From contig DDUQ01000065.1 in the NCBI GenBank assembly GCA_002344885.1, forward strand, positions 7,182 to 71,181: 64,000 bases of DNA. Direction: 5' to 3'. A program made the translations under genes and the position numbers. Origin of the DNA: Comamonadaceae bacterium UBA2334 (GTDB lineage: Bacteria; Pseudomonadota; Gammaproteobacteria; Burkholderiales; Burkholderiaceae_C). Under the pieces are notes generated by a model. That model saw only the letters and a list, made by a program, of their open reading frames with translations. It had not been told where the DNA came from and did no database searches. This document shows, piece by piece, positions 51,038-60,212 of this stretch. Each line of letters starts with the position of its first letter. Positions within the stretch are counted from its first letter, which is position 1.

Positions 51038-52209
51038 ACCACCACTACAAGGCGCTGGACAACCGGCAGGTGTTCACGCCGTTCTTCCTGGCCATGGTGG
51101 CCATTGCGGCCCTGGGTACGGTGTTTCTGCTGATTCGCTTCATCTCAGGCATGGGCGCGGTGTCCAACCTCAGCGGGGGCTACCCCTGGGGCATCTGGGT
51201 GGTGTACGACATCGTGGTCGGCACAGCGTTTGCGTGTGGCGGCTATGCGTTGGCCATCACGGTGTATGTGTTCAACAAGGGTCAGTACCACCCCCTGGTA
51301 CGCCCGGCTTTGCTGACCAGTCTGCTTGGCTACGGGTTTGCGGGTTTCGGGGCCTTTGTGGACATGGGGCGCTACTGGAACGCGTACAACATCTTCAACC
51401 CCTGGCAAATGAACCCCAATGCGGTGATGCTCGAGGTGGGGCTGTGTGTGGCCACCTATGTCATGGTGCTGGCCATCGAGTTCTCGCCAGCCGTGCTGGA
51501 GTGGCTGCGCAAGCAGACGGGCTGGCAGGTGCGGGCCGATGCCTGGCGCAAGGTGCTGGACAAGAGCCTGTTTTTCTTCATCGCGCTGGGCATTCTGTTG
51601 CCGACCATGCACCAGTCGTCATTGGGCAGTTTCATGATTGCGATGGGGCACAAGATCCACCCACTTTGGCAAACCTGGCATCTGCAACCCTTGCTGGCGC
51701 TGCTCTCGGCCTGGGCCATGGGCTTTGCCATTGTGATTTTCGAAGGTTCGATGGTCACCAATGGTTTCAACCGCCATTCCGAGAGTCACCTGTTTGCAGG
51801 GTTGGGCAAGATCATCCGCGGGTTGATCGTTGCCTTCCTGGCCGTCCGTTTCGGCTACTTGCTGGTGATGGGCAAGCTGGGTGCGATGTTCGCGTTCGAC
51901 CTCGGCTGCCTGATGTTCTGGATAGAGACGGCTCTGTTCATTTACCCGCTGGTGGTGCTGTCATCTGAAGCCAAACGCGGGAATGGCAAGCATCTGCTGT
52001 ATGCCGCTGTCAGCCTGCTGCTGGCCGGTGCGTTGTACCGGTTCGATGCCTACCTCATCACGTACAACCCCGGGCCTGGTTACACCTACTTCCCGGCACT
52101 GCCAGAACTGGTCATGACGATTGCCACCGTGGCGACCGAGATTGCCGTTTTCCTGTTTGTTGTCAAGAAGTTCCCGGTATTGCCGCGTGAAGACCACGCT
52201 GCCGCCTGA
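51034..52209 (+). CDS. hybB: Hydrogenase membrane subunit HybB (NrfD-like)
   Basis: A 391-residue integral membrane protein with about ten segments, of the NrfD/PsrC family, which passes electrons from HybA to the quinone pool. Recognisable parts are FLIRFISGMGAVSNLSGGYP, WGIWVVYDIVVGTAFACGGY, SSLGSFMIAMGHKIHPLWQT and GYTYFPALPELVMTIATVAT. This partner, rather than a cytochrome b, marks the enzyme as the Hyb (E. coli Hyd-2-like) class. The start overlaps hybA by 4 bp. Confidence 0.95.
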   Translation: MNHHYKALDNRQVFTPFFLAMVAIAALGTVFLLIRFISGMGAVSNLSGGYPWGIWVVYDIVVGTAFACGGYALAITVYVFNKGQYHPLVRPALLTSLLGYGFAGFGAFVDMGRYWNAYNIFNPWQMNPNAVMLEVGLCVATYVMVLAIEFSPAVLEWLRKQTGWQVRADAWRKVLDKSLFFFIALGILLPTMHQSSLGSFMIAMGHKIHPLWQTWHLQPLLALLSAWAMGFAIVIFEGSMVTNGFNRHSESHLFAGLGKIIRGLIVAFLAVRFGYLLVMGKLGAMFAFDLGCLMFWIETALFIYPLVVLSSEAKRGNGKHLLYAAVSLLLAGALYRFDAYLITYNPGPGYTYFPALPELVMTIATVATEIAVFLFVVKKFPVLPREDHAAA

Positions 52210-52235
52210 CCCCCTCAATTGCATAGGAGACATCC

Positions 52236-53936
52236 GTGGCCAAACGCATCACCATCGACCCCATCACCCGCATCGAAGGGCATCTGCGCATCGATGTCGA
52301 GGTGGACAACGGTCGCGTCACCAAGGCCTGGTCATCGGGCCAAATGTGGCGCGGCATTGAAAAAATCCTGGTGGGCCGTGACCCACGCGAAGCCTGGTCG
52401 TACACCCAGCGCTTTTGCGGCGTGTGCACCACGGTGCATGCCATCACGTCCGTCCGCGCGGTTGAGAATGCGTTGCAGCTTGAAATTCCGGTCAATGCGC
52501 AGCTCATCCGGAACATCATCCAGACGGCCCATGCCATCCAGGATCACATCGTCCACTTCTACCATCTGTCGGCGGTGGACTGGGTGGATGTGACGTCGGC
52601 CCTGAAGGCCAATCCCGTCACGACGGCCAAGCTGGCAGAGTCCCTGTCAGATTGGTCGTTGAACGGCCCGCACGAAATGAAAGCGGTGCAGGAGCGTCTG
52701 AAGACCTTTGTGGGCAGTGGGCAACTGGGGCCATTTGCCAGCGGCTTCTGGGGTCACCCCTCAATGAAATTGCCGCCAGATGTGAACCTGATGGCGGTGG
52801 CGCACTACATGCAGGCATTGGATGTACAGAACATGGCCAACAAGATCGTGGCCATCCTGGGTGGCAAGAGTCCGCACATCCAGAACATCGCGGTGGGAGG
52901 GGTGTCCAACTCGGTCAGCCACAGCGCGCCGTCGGTGCTCAACATCGAGCGTCTGATGCTGGTCAAGAACTTCATCGACAAGCTTGACCATTTCGTCAAG
53001 TCCGCTTACTTGTCAGATGTGCCCGCCATCGGCGCGTTCTACCTGGAGTGGACCAAGTACGGCGGTGGCATCAACAACTACCTGTCGGTGCCGGACTGCC
53101 CGCAGGACAGCAAAGGCACGGTGTTCGACCTGCCAGGGGGCTACATATCCGGTGGCGACATAAAAACCTACAAGCCCATCACCACGTTCAACGACGCCTA
53201 CTTCCGAGATGGTGTGGCCGAAAGCTCCAAGCATGCTTGGTACACCGGCGACAAGGCGCTGCACCCCTGGGAGGGTGAGACCGAGCCGCAGTACACCGAT
53301 TTCCAGGAGAACGGCAAGTATTCGTGGGTGAAGGCTCCCACCTTCTACGGCAAGCGTGCCGAGGTGGGGCCGCTGGCCGATGTGCACATCGGCCTGGCCT
53401 CAGGCAATAAGCGCTATGCCAAGTACCTCGACCAGGCCATTGGTACCCTCAAAACGGTGGGTAAGCTCAGCGATGTGCCTCTGGTGGCGCTTCAGTCCAC
53501 CATCGGTCGCCACGCGGCGCGCGCGGTGCGCTGTGCGGTCATGCTCGACACCGTGAAAGACCAGTGGGAAAAACTGGTGGCCAACATCGGCAAAGACCAG
53601 ACCACGTTCAACGCGCCGTCGTTCCCCAAGGGTGAAATTCGGGGTGTGGGCTTCCACCAGGCACCGCGTGGGGCGCTGTCGCACTGGGTGGTGATCGAGA
53701 ACGGCAAAATCAAGAACTACCAGGCCGTGGTGCCCAGTACCTGGAACGCCGGCCCGCGCGACGCGAACGACCAGGTGGGCCCATACGAGGCCTCGCTGCT
53801 GAACAACCCGGTGGCCGATCCAGAGAAACCTCTGGAGGTGCTGCGCACAGTGCATTCATTCGACCCTTGCATTGCCTGCGCCATTCACATGTTCGACAAC
53901 GAGCAGCAGCCCATCGTCAAGGTCAAGGCGCTGTGA
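52236..53936 (+). CDS. hybC: [NiFe]-hydrogenase large subunit, HybC type
   Basis: A 566-residue catalytic subunit holding the Ni-Fe(CN)2CO centre. The N-terminal ligand motif RFCGVCTTVHA gives C61 and C64; the C-terminal motif DPCIACAIH gives C545 and C548. Cleavage after His551 by HybD would remove the last 15 residues. The start is GTG 52236 (VAKRITIDPITRIEGHLR), preceded by AGGAGA. It has no signal peptide and is exported with the Tat signal of HybO. It is 26 bp after hybB. Confidence 0.97.
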   Translation: MAKRITIDPITRIEGHLRIDVEVDNGRVTKAWSSGQMWRGIEKILVGRDPREAWSYTQRFCGVCTTVHAITSVRAVENALQLEIPVNAQLIRNIIQTAHAIQDHIVHFYHLSAVDWVDVTSALKANPVTTAKLAESLSDWSLNGPHEMKAVQERLKTFVGSGQLGPFASGFWGHPSMKLPPDVNLMAVAHYMQALDVQNMANKIVAILGGKSPHIQNIAVGGVSNSVSHSAPSVLNIERLMLVKNFIDKLDHFVKSAYLSDVPAIGAFYLEWTKYGGGINNYLSVPDCPQDSKGTVFDLPGGYISGGDIKTYKPITTFNDAYFRDGVAESSKHAWYTGDKALHPWEGETEPQYTDFQENGKYSWVKAPTFYGKRAEVGPLADVHIGLASGNKRYAKYLDQAIGTLKTVGKLSDVPLVALQSTIGRHAARAVRCAVMLDTVKDQWEKLVANIGKDQTTFNAPSFPKGEIRGVGFHQAPRGALSHWVVIENGKIKNYQAVVPSTWNAGPRDANDQVGPYEASLLNNPVADPEKPLEVLRTVHSFDPCIACAIHMFDNEQQPIVKVKAL

Positions 53937-53956
53937 GCACCCAGGAGGGCAGACAG

Positions 53957-54517
53957 ATGAGCCATCCTGAGGGTTTCGACAACATCCTCGTCATCGGCAT
54001 GGGCAATGTGCTGATGCAGGACGAGGGCATCGGCGTGCGGGCTGTCGAAGAGCTGGACGGCAGGTATGACGTGGCTGACCATGTCACCCTGGTGGACGGT
54101 GGCACCACGGGCATGGAGCTGTTTGGGCCGATGCGCCAGGCGGACTGCCTGATCGTGGCCGATGCGGTCAATGCGCCGCTGCCGCCGGGAAGTCTGGTGC
54201 GCATTGCCGACGAAGAGATCAACGCCTTCTTCCAGACCAAGCTGTCCAACCACCAGTTGGGCTTGTCGGACCTGCTGGCGCTGCTGAAGCTGAAAAACGA
54301 GATGCCCCGCAGGTTGGTCATCATCGGCATGGTGCCGTTCGAGCTGAACAATCAGTTGGGTCTGAGTCAGCCTGCTGCGGCTGCCCTGGAGGGCATGGTG
54401 GACATGCTGGTGCACGAACTGCAAAGCGCAGGTGCACAGGTCAGCGCCCGCGCGCAGGTCCAAATCGGACACTGGCATCAGCAGGCACAGTTGGAGGTAC
54501 AGACCGCATGTGCATAG
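53957..54517 (+). CDS. hybD: Hydrogenase maturation endopeptidase HybD
   Basis: A 186-residue nickel-dependent protease that removes the HybC C-terminal peptide after metal insertion. The Ni-sensing residues are in place: Glu in GMGNVLMQDEGIGVRAVEE, Asp in LIVADAVNAPLPPGS and His in SNHQLGLSDLLAL. It is slightly longer than E. coli HybD (~164 aa), with a Gln/Ala/His-rich tail. It overlaps the downstream hypC-type gene by 10 bp and lies 20 bp after hybC. Confidence 0.94.
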   Translation: MSHPEGFDNILVIGMGNVLMQDEGIGVRAVEELDGRYDVADHVTLVDGGTTGMELFGPMRQADCLIVADAVNAPLPPGSLVRIADEEINAFFQTKLSNHQLGLSDLLALLKLKNEMPRRLVIIGMVPFELNNQLGLSQPAAAALEGMVDMLVHELQSAGAQVSARAQVQIGHWHQQAQLEVQTACA

Positions 54518-54795
54518 GAACACCCGTTCAGGTGGTTCAACGCGGTGAGGCCGTGGCCCTGTGCCGCGGGCGCAACGGCGACGAACAGGTCAACATGTTG
54601 TTGGTGGGACAGCAACCCGAAGGCACTTGGGTGCTGTCGTATCTGGGCTGGGCGCGAGAGGTGCTGGATGCTGACCAGGCACGTGACATCAACCTGGCCC
54701 TGGACGGCATGCAGCAAATCATGGACGGTGCCGAGTCCATCGACATGGCACACCATTTTCCTGGCCTGGGCCAGGAGGCGGCGGAGGCTCGCTGA
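54508..54795 (+). CDS. hybG: HypC/HybG-type hydrogenase chaperone
   Basis: A 95-residue HypC-family protein: MCIGTPVQVVQRGEAVALC carries the essential Cys2, and VLSYLGWAREVLDADQARD is the family core; the usual His in this region reads as a Tyr-Leu-Gly-Trp stretch. HypC members carry the Fe(CN)2CO group from HypD to the large subunit, and the HybG type serves the Hyb enzyme. A second HypC gene is at 59970, so the two may serve different steps or partners. Overlaps hybD and hybE. Confidence 0.85.
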   Translation: MCIGTPVQVVQRGEAVALCRGRNGDEQVNMLLVGQQPEGTWVLSYLGWAREVLDADQARDINLALDGMQQIMDGAESIDMAHHFPGLGQEAAEAR

Positions 54796-55346
54796 TGCAC
54801 ACCGATATCCCCGATCACATGGCGCAGCGGGTGGCCGAAGCGTTCGAGCGCATCCACACCGGTCAGATGGCCGGTCTTCCTTTGCTGAACAGCGCGTTGA
54901 GGGTTCAGACACTGGGCTTCCAGAAATTCGAGGGCCGCACACTGGGCATGCTCATCACGCCCTGGATGATGAGCCTGTTGTTGTTCCCCGGCGAGCAGGA
55001 CGACTGGGCAGCGCTGGAGCTCGGCACGCGCCAGCAGCTGGAGTTTCCTTCCGGGTCGTACCGCTTCCTCTCCAACGTGATCGAAGGATTGGGGCCCTGC
55101 CAGATGCACTCGCTGCACTCACCCATGCGGCGCTTTCACACACAGCAGGCAGCGGTGGCAGAGGCCACAGCATTTGTCAGCCGTTTACTGGTGGAGCCGC
55201 ATGGTGGTGTGAAGCCCGACCCGGTCGATTCCACCTTGCTGGGCAGGATTCTGCGCGGCGAGCACGTGCCCGATCCCACGCCAGGCCAGGAGCCAGACCA
55301 TGCTGATGTTGCCCGGGCACCAGCAGAACCGTCTCCAGCTGTCTGA
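54795..55346 (+). CDS. hybE: Hydrogenase assembly chaperone HybE
   Basis: A 183-residue protein of the HybE/HoxT/HupJ family: VQTLGFQKFEGRTLGMLITP, WMMSLLLFPGEQDDWAALEL, FPSGSYRFLSNVIEGLGPCQ, HSLHSPMRRFHTQQAAVAEA. HybE binds the small-subunit precursor and helps keep it in place before Tat export. It overlaps the hybG gene by one base. A Pro/Ala/Gln-rich tail ends the protein. Confidence 0.92.
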   Translation: MHTDIPDHMAQRVAEAFERIHTGQMAGLPLLNSALRVQTLGFQKFEGRTLGMLITPWMMSLLLFPGEQDDWAALELGTRQQLEFPSGSYRFLSNVIEGLGPCQMHSLHSPMRRFHTQQAAVAEATAFVSRLLVEPHGGVKPDPVDSTLLGRILRGEHVPDPTPGQEPDHADVARAPAEPSPAV

Positions 55347-55370
55347 GACAGTGGCCCATTCAACGATTTC

Positions 55371-55399
55371 TTGACCTATGTCATAGACGTCTCACGTCT
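55371..55399. promoter_or_regulatory. FNR-like box and adjacent palindrome upstream of hupE
   Basis: TTGACCTATGTCAT (55371-55384) is a TTGA-N6-TCAA-like inverted repeat with one mismatch, and AGACGTCTCACGTCT (55385-55399) directly follows as a perfect 6-3-6 palindrome. Together they sit in the only long gap (118 bp) of the hydrogenase gene series, 66 bp before the hupE start, and are good candidates for a second, regulated promoter of the maturation genes. Confidence 0.45.
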
Positions 55400-55464
55400 G
55401 GCTGGCTGATAGTTCAGCCTTCCGGTTGTGGGAAACATTTTTCAGTCAACCACAGGAGATAAGC

Positions 55465-56067
55465 ATGCCATCCATTCGAGTCCGCCGCTTCGGTTCATTG
55501 CTGTTGCTGGCCAGTCTGGCCGGAGCCGCACAGGCCCATACGGGCCACGGCACCAGCAGCCTCATGGAGGGCTTGGCGCATCCGTTTGGTCTGGATCACC
55601 TGTTGGCCATGGTAGCAGTGGGTGTGTGGTCGGTATCAGCACTGCCCGCAGGCAAGGCCTGGCAGGGGCCTGCGACCTTTCTGCTGGCCCTGATCGTCAG
55701 TGCCACGCTGGGCATGCTCGGCGTCACGGTGCCTTATCTGGAGCAGGGCGTGTCGCTGTCGGTGGTGCTGTTCGGGCTCATGCTGGTGGTGGCCGCGCGG
55801 CCTGTGCCTGTCGCGGTCGGCCTGGGGTTGGTGGCGGTGGCTTCTTCGTTCCATGGGCTGGCACACGGTGCCGAAACGCCTGAATCCGGTTTTCTGGGCT
55901 ATGCCGTCGGCTTCCTGCTGACCACAGCTGCCCTGCACGTGGGTGGTGTGGGGGTGGGCCTGTCCATCAGGCGCTGGCTGGGCCAGCGCAGTGGGTTGGC
56001 CTTGGGTGGCCTGGGCACTGCGCTGAGCGCGGCGGGTGTTTACCTGTTCAGCCAGTTGACGGCCTGA
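55465..56067 (+). CDS. hupE: HupE/UreJ-family nickel/cobalt permease
   Basis: A 200-residue membrane protein with a Sec-like signal (LLLLASLAGAAQAHTGHGTS) and about six more segments. The family motif HPFGLDHLLAMVAVGVWSVS (HPxxGxDH) is present, and His-rich HGLAHGAETPESG lies in a later loop. HupE imports Ni2+ for the active site. It starts after a 118-bp gap with regulatory-looking repeats, the point where a second transcript could begin. Confidence 0.94.
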   Translation: MPSIRVRRFGSLLLLASLAGAAQAHTGHGTSSLMEGLAHPFGLDHLLAMVAVGVWSVSALPAGKAWQGPATFLLALIVSATLGMLGVTVPYLEQGVSLSVVLFGLMLVVAARPVPVAVGLGLVAVASSFHGLAHGAETPESGFLGYAVGFLLTTAALHVGGVGVGLSIRRWLGQRSGLALGGLGTALSAAGVYLFSQLTA

Positions 56068-56151
56068 GCGGACGGTCATGGGGCGCATCAACGGCTCGGC
56101 AATCTGCCATCTACACGCGTGCCCCATGTCAAAAATCTACTTTGAGGTGCC

Positions 56152-57315
56152 ATGCCAGGTGGTCTGACGGGTGTACCTGCATTGGCAGGTCGGTTGCGTG
56201 TGGTGCCTGCTGCACCATTGTCTGAAGCCCTGCAAAGCAGCCGTCGTGATTGGGCAGCACGCTTGGCCGTGGGCCAACCGGCAGACCGTTTCCCTGGTCT
56301 GATGGGCAGTGTGTTCAACCTCTGCAGCCAGGCGCACCGTGTTTGTGCGCAATTGGCTGTGCACGCAGCTTTGCCGCATCTGCCGGGGCCTTTGGATGAA
56401 GTCGCGCAGCGGCTGTGCGCCGAGACTGCGCAGGAGCACATCCGGCGCATGGGTCTGGATTGGCCCCGGTTGCTGTCCACAGCAGACAACGCAGCTCGCA
56501 TGGCCGATGCGCAACTGTCGCTGGGGCGCTGCCCTGTCTTGTCCGCACCGGGAAGTCTTGCGGCGTGGGAGGCTACCCAGGCTTGGCTGGAAGCGGAGTG
56601 GCTGGACTTGCCGGCCGCCCTTTGGGAAGCACGGTGGCAGGCCGATGGGGTGGCGTGGCTGGCTGAATGGGCCAGTCAACGCCACGGCTGGTTGCCGACG
56701 CTGTTGCATGCGGCTCGGGGTGCCGATGTGCCATGTGGGGTCGATGCAAACAGTGCGTTGCCCGTGCCAGTCGATGACGACAGCATGCAGGTGTGGGCCG
56801 CTGCCCTGCACGGTGACAGAGGTTTTGCGTTGGCACCCAGTTGGCAGGGGCGTTGTGCCCACACGGGCAACTGGACCCGGCTGAACGGCTGCCGACCCGT
56901 GGGCGCGTTGACCCCGTGGGGCTTGTTGGGCAGTCGCCTGTCGGAGTTGATTCGCTTGGTCTGGCATGGCAAGGGGCACCTGTCCGATGAACCGACCCTG
57001 GCTTACGGCTCGTGTCAGACAGGTGAGCGCTGCGGCCTGGCTTGGGTGGAAATGGCGCGCGGCTTGCTGGTCCACCAGGTGAGCTTCCAGAGCGGGCCGG
57101 GCGAGGACAAGGTGGAGACGTGTCAGGTGGTGGCACCCACCGAATGGAATTTTCACCCCCATGGTGTCGTTGCCCAGTTCATTGCTGGCCTGGATGGTGG
57201 GCTGCCTGCCGCCATGCTTGACGCGCAGGCGCGTTTGCTGATGGCCGCTTTCGACCCTTGTGTGCCCTTTGACATTGCGACCCCGCATGTGCCGGTGGAG
57301 GTTGAACATGCATGA
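56152..57315 (+). CDS. hupK: HupK/HoxV-like protein (large-subunit relative)
   Basis: A 387-residue protein that looks like a decayed large subunit: GLMGSVFNLCSQAHRVCAQL near residue 50 echoes a large-subunit cysteine region, and the C-terminus keeps EWNFHPHGVVAQFIAGL, LLMAAFDPCVPFDI, where DPC is followed by no second Cys or cleavage site. HupK/HoxV proteins are accessory factors acting in Fe(CN)2CO transfer to the large subunit. It follows hupE by 84 bp and overlaps hypA by 8 bp. Confidence 0.82.
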   Translation: MPGGLTGVPALAGRLRVVPAAPLSEALQSSRRDWAARLAVGQPADRFPGLMGSVFNLCSQAHRVCAQLAVHAALPHLPGPLDEVAQRLCAETAQEHIRRMGLDWPRLLSTADNAARMADAQLSLGRCPVLSAPGSLAAWEATQAWLEAEWLDLPAALWEARWQADGVAWLAEWASQRHGWLPTLLHAARGADVPCGVDANSALPVPVDDDSMQVWAAALHGDRGFALAPSWQGRCAHTGNWTRLNGCRPVGALTPWGLLGSRLSELIRLVWHGKGHLSDEPTLAYGSCQTGERCGLAWVEMARGLLVHQVSFQSGPGEDKVETCQVVAPTEWNFHPHGVVAQFIAGLDGGLPAAMLDAQARLLMAAFDPCVPFDIATPHVPVEVEHA

Positions 57316-57655
57316 AGCCAGCCTGGCGGGTGGCGTGTTGCAACTGGTGGAAGACGCGGCGAGGCGTGAGCATTTCTCACGCGTGGTCACCCTGCGGCTG
57401 GAAGCCGGTCAATTGTCCGGTGTGGACGCATCGGCGCTTCGGTTCGCGCTCGAGAGCCTGGCCCCCGGCACCCTGCTGGAGGGCGCGCAGATTGATATCG
57501 AGACACCCCCCGGGCAAGCCTGGTGCCTGTCCTGTGCTGAAACGGTTTTGCTTGCGCAGCGTGGCGATGCCTGCCCACAATGCCGTGGTTTTCAGCTGCA
57601 GCCCACTGGCGGGCAAGAACTGCGTGTGCTGGACCTGATGGTCAGCGACGATTGA
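57308..57655 (+). CDS. hypA: Hydrogenase nickel chaperone HypA
   Basis: A 115-residue Ni/Zn protein: the Ni-site MHEASLAGGVLQLVEDAAR is at the N-terminus, and the zinc site CLSCAETVLLAQRGDACPQC follows. It delivers Ni2+ to the large subunit with HypB. The start at ATG 57308 (His2) is fixed by the required MHE. It overlaps hupK by 8 bp. Confidence 0.96.
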   Translation: MHEASLAGGVLQLVEDAARREHFSRVVTLRLEAGQLSGVDASALRFALESLAPGTLLEGAQIDIETPPGQAWCLSCAETVLLAQRGDACPQCRGFQLQPTGGQELRVLDLMVSDD

Positions 57656-57706
57656 ACCCGGCCTCGGGCCACGGTTGGCCTTGGCAGATAAAAAAGGAGA
57701 CTCGGT

Positions 57707-58756
<1,050 letters not shown>

Positions 58757-58773
58757 GAAGCGCCTTTATTGAG

Positions 58774-59979
58774 ATGCCAAGCGCCCCTTTGCCTGCCGTG
58801 CTGGCCAGCGGTGCATGGCTGAAGAACACCGCCTGCCTGCTGGCTGAAGGGCAGCCCCGCTGGTCAACTGTACACGGTGACCTGAGCGATCCGGCGGCCT
58901 GTTTGATGCTGGAATCATCTCTTCGGCATATCCTGAAGGCGTGGGGTGCTCCTGTTTTTGCGATAGCGCACGACCTGCATCCCGATTTTTTCAGCACCCA
59001 CCTGGCCATGCAGCTGGCGGCTGAGTTGGGTGTGGCCGCCGTGGCGGTGCAGCACCACCATGCGCACATTGCCACGGTGGTGGCTGGGCATGGCCTGGTC
59101 GAGCCAGTGATCGGCTTGGCACTGGACGGCGTGGGCTTGGGCACAGATGGTCAGGCATGGGGTGGTGAATTGCTCTGGGTCCATGGTGCTTCATGGGAGC
59201 GGCTGGGGCACCTGGTGCCCTTGGCGCTGCCGGGTGGGGACCGTGCCGCCCGCGAGCCCTGGCGTATGGCTGCGAGTGCCTTGTTTGCGTTGGGTCGGGG
59301 TCATGAGATTGCCCCTCGCTTTGCCCCGGTAGTGGGGGAGATGGCCGCCAAGGGCGTGCAGCGGATGCTGGAACGAGATGTGAATTGCCCGTCCACCAAC
59401 AGCACCGGACGCTGGTTCGATGCCGCAGCCGGCGCGCTGGGCCTGAGCGTGCGCCAGATTGACGAGGCCGAGGCTGCCATTGGCCTGGAAGCCTCCGCGC
59501 AGCGCTGGCTGGTGCAGCACCCCAATGCCATGCCTTTGAGTGGTGTGACCGTCGATGCGCAGAACCGGCTGGACTTGCGGGGGGCTATGCCCGCCCTGTT
59601 CGACGCTGCGGCAGGCGGTGCGACAGCCGTCGATGCCGCCGCTGCCGGTTTCCATTTGGCCCTGGCCGATGCGCTGGCCGAATGGACATTGGCTGCTGCG
59701 TGCGTGCGCGCGGTCCACGCCGTCTGCCTGGGTGGGGGCTGTTTTTTCAACCGCGTGCTGCGTGAACGGGTCACCCAAAGGCTGGAGGCAGGTGGCTTGC
59801 GGGTGTACCTGCCGGTGGCGCAGGGGTGTGGCGATGCCGGGCTTGCGCTCGGGCAGGCCTGGGTGGCCGCACAACAATTGCTGGTGTCACAACCTGACTC
59901 ACAGCAACCCGCAACTCAACCAACGGCTGCGGGCAAGCCCAACGCCGTTCCAATCGAGGAATCAAGCACATGTGCCTAG
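58774..59979 (+). CDS. hypF: Short HypF (Kae1-like carbamoyltransferase half)
   Basis: A 401-residue protein covering only the C-terminal, Kae1-like part of HypF: AHDLHPDFFSTHLAMQLAAE, AVQHHHAHIATVVAGHGL (the metal-binding HxxxH), GLALDGVGLGTDGQAWGGE and the C-terminal CLGGGCFFNRVLRERVTQRL, QGCGDAGLALGQAWVA. The acylphosphatase, zinc-finger and YrdC-like parts of full-length HypF (~750 aa) are absent. Short HypF proteins are known from Ralstonia. ATG 58774 is the first Met; the frame also opens with a TTG at 58753 overlapping the hypB stop. Confidence 0.9.
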   Translation: MPSAPLPAVLASGAWLKNTACLLAEGQPRWSTVHGDLSDPAACLMLESSLRHILKAWGAPVFAIAHDLHPDFFSTHLAMQLAAELGVAAVAVQHHHAHIATVVAGHGLVEPVIGLALDGVGLGTDGQAWGGELLWVHGASWERLGHLVPLALPGGDRAAREPWRMAASALFALGRGHEIAPRFAPVVGEMAAKGVQRMLERDVNCPSTNSTGRWFDAAAGALGLSVRQIDEAEAAIGLEASAQRWLVQHPNAMPLSGVTVDAQNRLDLRGAMPALFDAAAGGATAVDAAAAGFHLALADALAEWTLAAACVRAVHAVCLGGGCFFNRVLRERVTQRLEAGGLRVYLPVAQGCGDAGLALGQAWVAAQQLLVSQPDSQQPATQPTAAGKPNAVPIEESSTCA

Positions 59980-60212
59980 CCATACCCGCCTTGCTGGTAG
60001 AAATGCGCCCCAACGACCATGCGGTGGTCAACCTGGGGGGCATCCGCAAGGAAATTTCGGTGGCGCTGGTGTCCGACGTGAAGGTGGGCGACTATGTGAT
60101 CGTCCACGTTGGCCACGCCATCGGGGTCATCGACCCAGAGGAAGCCCAACGCACGCTGGAGCTGTTCGCGCAGATGGAAGCCCTGGCGCAGGCCGAGGGC
60201 AATGCACCATGA
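59970..60212 (+). CDS. hypC: Hydrogenase maturation chaperone HypC
   Basis: An 80-residue chaperone with Cys2 (MCLAIPALLVEMRPNDHAV) and the core KEISVALVSDVKVGDYVIVH...GHAIGVIDPEEAQRT. It forms the HypC-HypD complex on which Fe(CN)2CO is built. It overlaps the hypF end by 10 bp and hypD by 4 bp. It is a second family member next to hybG (54508). Confidence 0.96.
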   Translation: MCLAIPALLVEMRPNDHAVVNLGGIRKEISVALVSDVKVGDYVIVHVGHAIGVIDPEEAQRTLELFAQMEALAQAEGNAP

